64,000 nt of DNA from Microvelia longipes (Eukaryota; Arthropoda; Insecta; Hemiptera; Veliidae). Both the position numbers and the translations under genes were made by a program. Every line of letters starts with the position of its first letter. Positions within the stretch are counted from its first letter, which is position 1. This document shows, one piece after another, positions 61,101 through 64,000 of this stretch. The notes under the pieces are model-generated. The model was given only the letters and a program-made list of their open reading frames with translations. It ran no database searches and had not been told where the DNA came from. Location: positions 52,165,657-52,229,656 of the forward strand of contig JACMZG010001911.1 in NCBI GenBank assembly GCA_018340805.1, given 5' to 3'.

Positions 61101-63198
61101 TTAAACTTACATAAGTTGCCTACTAACTAACATAAGAAGATACAACTAATACACTTAAGATATAACTAACATAATATCTAGTTGTCCTCCCTGTAGATAA
61201 AAGTATTTGGACCATGTTGACCTATTTTGCTGAATCATGAAAAAATGAAAAAATTGGGAATTTATAAATTTACAAAAACAGCCTATAAAAATTTGTATGG
61301 GCTATAACTCTTAAGATTTTAATTGTTTTTAATGTCTGAAATATTGTTGGAATGCGTAAAACATAAAGAACTAGTTAAGGAAATCTGATGGTAATTAGTG
61401 AGACATATTTATTAAGCTTATTTTGAAAATATAGTCAAATGTTAATATTAATAATAACTGTAATTATAATGCTAACTTCATAACAATTAAAAAATTATGT
61501 TCTAATACAAAATTTCTTAATTATTTGAGGTTGAACAGTAGTTCCTATTAATTCAAATAAGAGGAATAAAGCCATACCTAGAATAGAGCCAGCGTGAAGT
61601 ACTAATATAAGTGAAGTAATATTACAGGTACTGTGAGTGGGGGTGTGGTGATCTTCAAAACTACTATCTGAATATTTTTGTAGTTTGGTGAATTTGGTGC
61701 TCTCTGAAAAATAGACAGTAAAGCAATTTTAGCGAAATATATATTTTTCTTGATGTATACCAACTAACACAGTTTTGACCAAAGTTACTTTTTACTTTTA
61801 TTTATTTATTCCGTAAGTATGGGAATTGTAATGGAAATTGTTGTGTTAGCAAAAAATGAGTATGGAAATTGTTGTGTTAGCAAAAATTGTTGTGTTAGCA
61901 AAAAATGAGTATGGAAATTGTTGTGTTAGCAAAAAATCCAAAACTGGAATTGCACCTGAATTATCCATTTAGGTGTTTTTTATCTTCAGGGCTCCCAGCA
62001 TACTTATGCTAAAGAGTTTAAGCATGGTACAAAATTGATCTTTAGGTCAAGTTGTTTTATAGTAACTTTTACATCGTCATTAACCGGCAATAATAAATCA
62101 GGAAAAATTTCAGGAAGAATTGTAGTTATATAAAAGACCAAAATATGTGCCACGTTTCATCTCATTATCCTGATAATGAGATTGAACTATCCTGATTAGT
62201 TCAACCTTTCTCAAATCAATTGAATACATTTTTTTAAATTGTAAAAAATCAAAAAATTATCTGATTGAGTTGACATTTTGTACAAGTCTATCCCTTTACA
62301 TAATAATTAATGCAAGTATATTCATGGGGTTTGTTGGATCATAAGTTAAAGCAGCATTGAGAGGTCAGTGCCTGGATGATGACCACTGGGAATAAAACTA
62401 ATACAATTACTATTTAAGGACAAATGAAGCAAGTCTGAATATGCATTGTACTGTAAATTTGGTGATGATTATATTCACCAAATCTCTGACGTTTATATTA
62501 AAATGAAGCAAGTCCAATAAAGAGAGGATGAGCATAGCGAATCCAATGGGGTGAGGAAAAGTTCTGAGGTACCCCGTGCCCATTTTTTTTTTATTTTGTC
62601 TCAATAAAAACAAGAAAATTAAACATGAATGGTTAAATAAAAATTTGTTATTGAACAGTAGTACTTTGTATTAACTGTAATCTGGAATGTTTTATAAATG
62701 TTACGTAAAACATGTTAGATAGTTTGTTAGTTTCTCTAATTATCATTTCCAAAAATGCGATCCTTTCAAATTATTTCTGATCTCTTGCCACCTTCAGAAC
62801 AAATCAAACATCTTTATCTACCTTCTTAATTACTTCTTTTTTGTCTTTCCTTTCATCATATGTATTACATGCCTGTTTGTTTAAAGACATATGATATCTT
62901 ATTTGTAAAGTACCCAATTCTTTGTTACAAGAACTCTTACAGACCAGATTGCTGAGCAAATGCTTATTCGAACACTTATAAAAATGTATTCATATTTATA
63001 TACAATATAAAAATGATTATATAAATATTTAGAGTATTTAAATATAAGTAATAAGAGTTCTTTTGTAACCTACTAGCTATGATAGATAGCTAAATGATTT
63101 AATTTTTGAGCTACTTAATTTTAAATAAAAATATAAATATTTACCTTCTCCCTTTAAGTCATTCAGTGAACTCCATCTCGCTAACGATGGCATGTCAT
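48906..63198 (-). CDS. rdgB: rdgB/PITPNM (membrane-associated phosphatidylinositol transfer protein), C-terminal 15 exons
   Basis: Fifteen phase-consistent GT/AG exons give about 748 residues and end at TAA 48906-48908. In Drosophila RdgB and vertebrate Nir2/PITPNM1 this part follows the N-terminal PITP domain. The family moves phosphatidylinositol and phosphatidic acid at ER-plasma membrane contact sites and supports phospholipase C signalling (phototransduction in flies). Seen here: the segment leading to [12 protein letters not shown]; the GDSMG lipase-like motif across exons 4 and 5; the DDHD region with [30 protein letters not shown] and [14 protein letters not shown]; and the LNS2 region with FSIDGSF, YITGRPD and LSQHNFPMG, ending QGNARM. 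The lipin-type catalytic DxDGT is replaced by SIDGS, as is usual for PITPNM LNS2. The PITP domain and FFAT region would lie past 64000. Introns hold many repeats but splice sites look intact. Confidence 0.94.
49500..49615 (-). repeat. 5S-derived composite SINE, head fragment
   Basis: CATACTGGGAGATACTTTAT, GACAACTTGGTGAAACCCAT, GGAGGTCTCAATACTTTTCC and ACCTACGGTACATAGGAAAA. Sits 117 bp from exon 14 in an rdgB intron. Confidence 0.8.
49732..49912 (-). CDS. rdgB: rdgB exon 14: LNS2 domain
   Basis: 181 bp exon, [39 protein letters not shown] and [11 protein letters not shown], then donor GTATAT. An ORF running on past 49732 is intron read-through. Confidence 0.95.
50838..50987 (-). CDS. rdgB: rdgB exon 13: LNS2 domain, FSIDGSF motif
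   Basis: 150 bp exon. Encodes [33 protein letters not shown] and [16 protein letters not shown] replaces the catalytic DxDGT of lipins, so phosphatase activity is not expected. Confidence 0.95.
51117..52075. mobile_element. TIR element in rdgB intron (same family as 59772-60215)
   Basis: Left end TTGTTAGGCCAATAGAAAGA, then TTTTGCTAGAAATAGTAACC, ATCTCCCTTTAGCC; right end CATCTACCCGGCTGCCTTGA. Ends decayed; extent approximate. Confidence 0.5.
52119..52275 (-). CDS. rdgB: rdgB exon 12: approach to LNS2
   Basis: 157 bp exon, [19 protein letters not shown] and [20 protein letters not shown]; acceptor TTTACAG, donor TCAG|GTAAAC. Confidence 0.93.
52749..52857 (-). CDS. rdgB: rdgB exon 11
   Basis: 109 bp exon, [16 protein letters not shown] and [14 protein letters not shown], both conserved in PITPNM proteins just ahead of LNS2. 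Confidence 0.93.
52925..53195 (-). repeat. Solo fragment of the giant palindrome arm, in rdgB intron
   Basis: GAGCCATCAATGATGACGAA, AAACTCGGTAGTATCAAA, GGCGGTAAGAGAGCACTGCT and CTTCACATTATATTCTTTGG match the right arm of the 39886-44774 element in the same order, with more divergence and a roughly 100 bp deletion. The 100-codon frame over it is a by-product. Confidence 0.85.
53470..53655 (+). repeat. tRNA-derived SINE family A, decayed
   Basis: TACCTCTGTGGTCAAGATCA at the head and GGCACTACCAGCTAAGG, TAAACAGGCGTAATTA at the 3' end. Confidence 0.6.
53688..53807 (-). CDS. rdgB: rdgB exon 10
   Basis: 120 bp exon, phase 0 at both ends. Encodes VGRFELGD and a basic block [14 protein letters not shown], joining DDHD to the next region. 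Confidence 0.9.
54194..54342 (-). CDS. rdgB: rdgB exon 9: core of DDHD domain
   Basis: 149 bp exon. Encodes [16 protein letters not shown] and [18 protein letters not shown], holding the second D, the H and the last D of the DDHD signature; ends FLLRQ|GTAACA at a codon boundary. Confidence 0.95.
54619..54765 (-). CDS. rdgB: rdgB exon 8: DDHD insertion
   Basis: 147 bp exon, acceptor TTTACAG, donor TCAA|GTATGT. Encodes a less conserved loop ([32 protein letters not shown]) between DDHD blocks. The donor was chosen to keep frame with the next exon; the frame also stays open past it. Confidence 0.82.
55020..55190 (-). CDS. rdgB: rdgB exon 7: DDHD domain, first Asp
   Basis: 171 bp exon. Contains [20 protein letters not shown], which holds the first D of the four metal-binding DDHD residues, and [10 protein letters not shown]. 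Confidence 0.93.
55775..55860 (-). repeat. 5S-derived composite SINE, head fragment
   Basis: GCAGTACAACTAGACTTAAG, TATCAACTCTCTAGCATAAA match minus-strand heads elsewhere. Confidence 0.6.
55868..56410. mobile_element. Foldback element in rdgB intron
   Basis: Left arm TAATACTATATATAGAAGGA, CTGATAACACGAAAGG, GGTGCACTTAAGTAATGCTG (about 55882-55950) recurs inverted at 56305-56408, around an about 350 bp spacer. Arms are about 80-100 bp and imperfect. Confidence 0.85.
56495..56607 (-). CDS. rdgB: rdgB exon 6: start of DDHD domain
   Basis: 113 bp exon, acceptor TTTTGCAG, donor CCAA|GTAAGT. It encodes [20 protein letters not shown], the conserved opening of the DDHD domain. Confidence 0.92.
57125..57251 (-). 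CDS. rdgB: rdgB exon 5: GDSMG motif
   Basis: 127 bp exon beginning with [18 protein letters not shown] (first base from exon 4), a GxSxG lipase-like elbow, then a serine/asparagine-rich loop. Confidence 0.92.
57480..57720 (+). repeat. 5S-derived composite SINE, diverged head fragment
   Basis: AAGACCTCCCGAGTGGTTTT, GTACAAAAATCAACCTGTGA, TTGAAATTTAGCACTCATGA resemble the middle of the family. Confidence 0.5.
57958..58170 (+). repeat. GATGA-rich minisatellite, about 31 bp unit
   Basis: Unit AATGATGAGAACAATGATAA plus GGGGACAGTGAT repeated about six times with variation; ends 95 bp from rdgB exon 4. Confidence 0.9.
58264..58481 (-). CDS. rdgB: rdgB exon 4: lipase-like region up to the nucleophile elbow
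   Basis: 218 bp exon. It encodes [26 protein letters not shown] and [18 protein letters not shown]. The last base is the start of the Gly codon of the GDSMG motif. Confidence 0.93.
58709..58830 (+). repeat. 45 bp tandem repeat, about 2.7 units
   Basis: ATTTTCATTTTTGAATGCTT, AAAAGCATTTGCAACTACAT occurs three times, the last shortened. Confidence 0.92.
59772..60215. mobile_element. TIR element in rdgB intron
   Basis: Left TGTTAGGACAGGAGTTAGAA, right (minus strand) TGTTAGGGCAGCTGGGTAGA; followed inside by TTTGCTAGAAATAGCAACCA as in the copy at 51117. Confidence 0.6.
60394..60556 (-). CDS. rdgB: rdgB exon 3: central region
   Basis: 163 bp exon, acceptor TTTCAG, donor CCAG|GTAA. It encodes [20 protein letters not shown] and [10 protein letters not shown], conserved in the PITPNM central region. 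Confidence 0.9.
61578..61703 (-). CDS. rdgB: rdgB exon 2: central region
   Basis: 126 bp exon with acceptor TTTTTCAG and donor CTAG|GTAT. It ends in [14 protein letters not shown], the first strongly conserved block of the lipase-like part of PITPNM proteins. Confidence 0.88.
61790..62595 (+). repeat. 5S-derived composite SINE, long copy with head duplication
   Basis: Head with 31 bp duplications (61832-61940), AAATCCAAAACTGGAATTGC, CCATTTAGGTGTTTTT; AGGTCAAGTTGTTTTATAGT; 5S-like AGTTAAAGCAGCATTGAGAG, GTCAGTGCCTGGATGATGAC, CACTGGGAATAAAAC; tail AGGATGAGCATAGCGAATCC; end CCCCGTGCCCATTTTTTTT. In an rdgB intron. Confidence 0.85.
61832..61940 (+). repeat. 31 bp tandem duplication inside SINE head
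   Basis: GGAAATTGTTGTGTTAGCAA plus AAAATGAGTAT, three to four copies, one shortened to its TTGTTGTGTTAGC core. Confidence 0.95.
63145..63198 (-). CDS. rdgB: rdgB exon (1st visible)
   Basis: 54 bp exon between acceptor TTTAG and donor GAAG|GTAA. It encodes [18 protein letters not shown], the low-complexity linker between the PITP domain and the central region, with a conserved MPSL-W-SS core. The first codon is completed by an exon outside the window. Confidence 0.8.
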
Positions 63199-63797
63199 CT
63201 AAACATTCATGAAATTATGATTAGCATAAGAATACGGAGTTTAAAGACAAATTTAATACTATCAAAAATTTTAGCTGAAAGCTGAGGTGATTGAAAAGCT
63301 ACTTCTGGCTAATTTAAAAAATTCTGGCGCAAAAGCCAGAATACATGAGCTTTTGCTTAATAATTCTATACACATTTAATAAGCGAAGCAGTAGCGTCAA
63401 TACTTGCTATTTATTTTTTTTTTTGAGTTTTTTTTTAAGAAAATGCGCATATTTTTCACATAGATTATACACTACACGGAACATCATTATGTGCACTTAT
63501 TTGAAGTATAGTTTATGCTCATTTTTTCTTGCTCGGGTTTTTAAATATATACTGAAAACTTAAGCAAAAATTGGATTGATAAGCAAGAAAGCGCGCATTT
63601 CAAAGAAAATTCTTTGTTTACTTTTTGCCTCCTATTTAAATGGCGACAACAACGCACTCCAAAATTTGTTTTCGGTTTTACTTCGTAGTCTACTGGCAAT
63701 AAGAGTTATTTTCAAAAGAGTTTTTTTTTATCATCCTTAACTTAATAGGTCGTCAATATTAATAATGCAATGAGAAACAAAGAACGATTTTATGTGT
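63199..63797. other. rdgB intron upstream of first visible exon
   Basis: No further exon recognised before the window edge. Short hairpin TTCTGGC-GCAAAA-GCCAGAA near 63323-63342. Confidence 0.5.
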
Positions 63798-63990
63798 ATA
63801 AAGAATATGATAAATCACTTATAATATGTGAAATAAGAATATGATAAAGCAATAAAATATGTGCAATAAGAATATCACAAAGCAATAAGAAATATGTGCA
63901 ATAAGAATATGATTAATGAATAAAAATATGCGCATTAACAATATAATAAAGCAATAAGCAATAATAAAGCTATAAAAAATATGTATAAGT
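63798..63990 (+). repeat. Tandem repeat, about 33-36 bp unit, 5 units
   Basis: Unit AATATGTGCAATAAGAATAT plus GATAAAGCAATAA, with drift in unit length. Confidence 0.85.
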
Positions 63991-64000
63991 AGATGATACG

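Overview
The window is a piece of an animal nuclear genome, most probably an arthropod and likely an insect. It is very AT-rich, with short protein-coding exons bounded by GT/AG introns, long (AT)n microsatellites and many interspersed repeats. No prokaryotic operons, ribosome-binding sites, CRISPR arrays or phage genes are visible. Species-level assignment is not possible by eye.

Two host genes can be reconstructed. On the + strand, an astacin-family (M12A) zinc metalloprotease has three exons (16869-17282, 26854-27092, 31439-31686) separated by introns of about 9.6 and 4.3 kb. It has a signal peptide, a prodomain with an LEGD switch motif, the zinc-binding HExxHxxGFxH signature and a VMHYS Met-turn. 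Exon 1 carries an apparent one-base frameshift near 17064. On the - strand, fifteen exons from 63198 down to 48906 encode about 748 residues of the C-terminal part of an rdgB/PITPNM-type phosphatidylinositol transfer protein: the GxSxG-containing lipase-like segment, the DDHD domain and the LNS2 domain through the natural stop. Its N-terminal PITP domain must lie beyond the right edge.

Most of the rest is mobile or repetitive DNA. Retroelements: a degenerate non-LTR retrotransposon (RT and RNase H, 4174-5965, -), an extra RNase H fragment (+, 3715-3828), and a 5'-truncated Penelope-like element with a GIY-YIG endonuclease (13599-14389, -). SINEs: three tRNA-like families, one (family A) with two copies flanked by clean 12-14 bp target-site duplications, and a composite family whose 3' half contains an unmistakable stretch of 5S rRNA-derived sequence (at least 8 copies plus many headless or tailless fragments). 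DNA elements: a 4.9 kb TA-flanked transposon (39886-44774) whose interior is a giant inverted repeat with 1.44 kb arms, a 164 bp MITE with the same ends (10722-10885), two hAT-like MITEs (14880-15184 and 34534-34831, the latter with a perfect 8 bp duplication), and several foldback elements in rdgB introns. Minisatellites with 15, 24, 31, 34, 36, 52 and 62 bp units are also present, three of them grown inside individual copies of the 5S-derived element.

The most unusual content is the 5S-derived composite repeat, with its in-copy tandem expansions and its self-complementary tail motif, and the giant palindromic DNA transposon.
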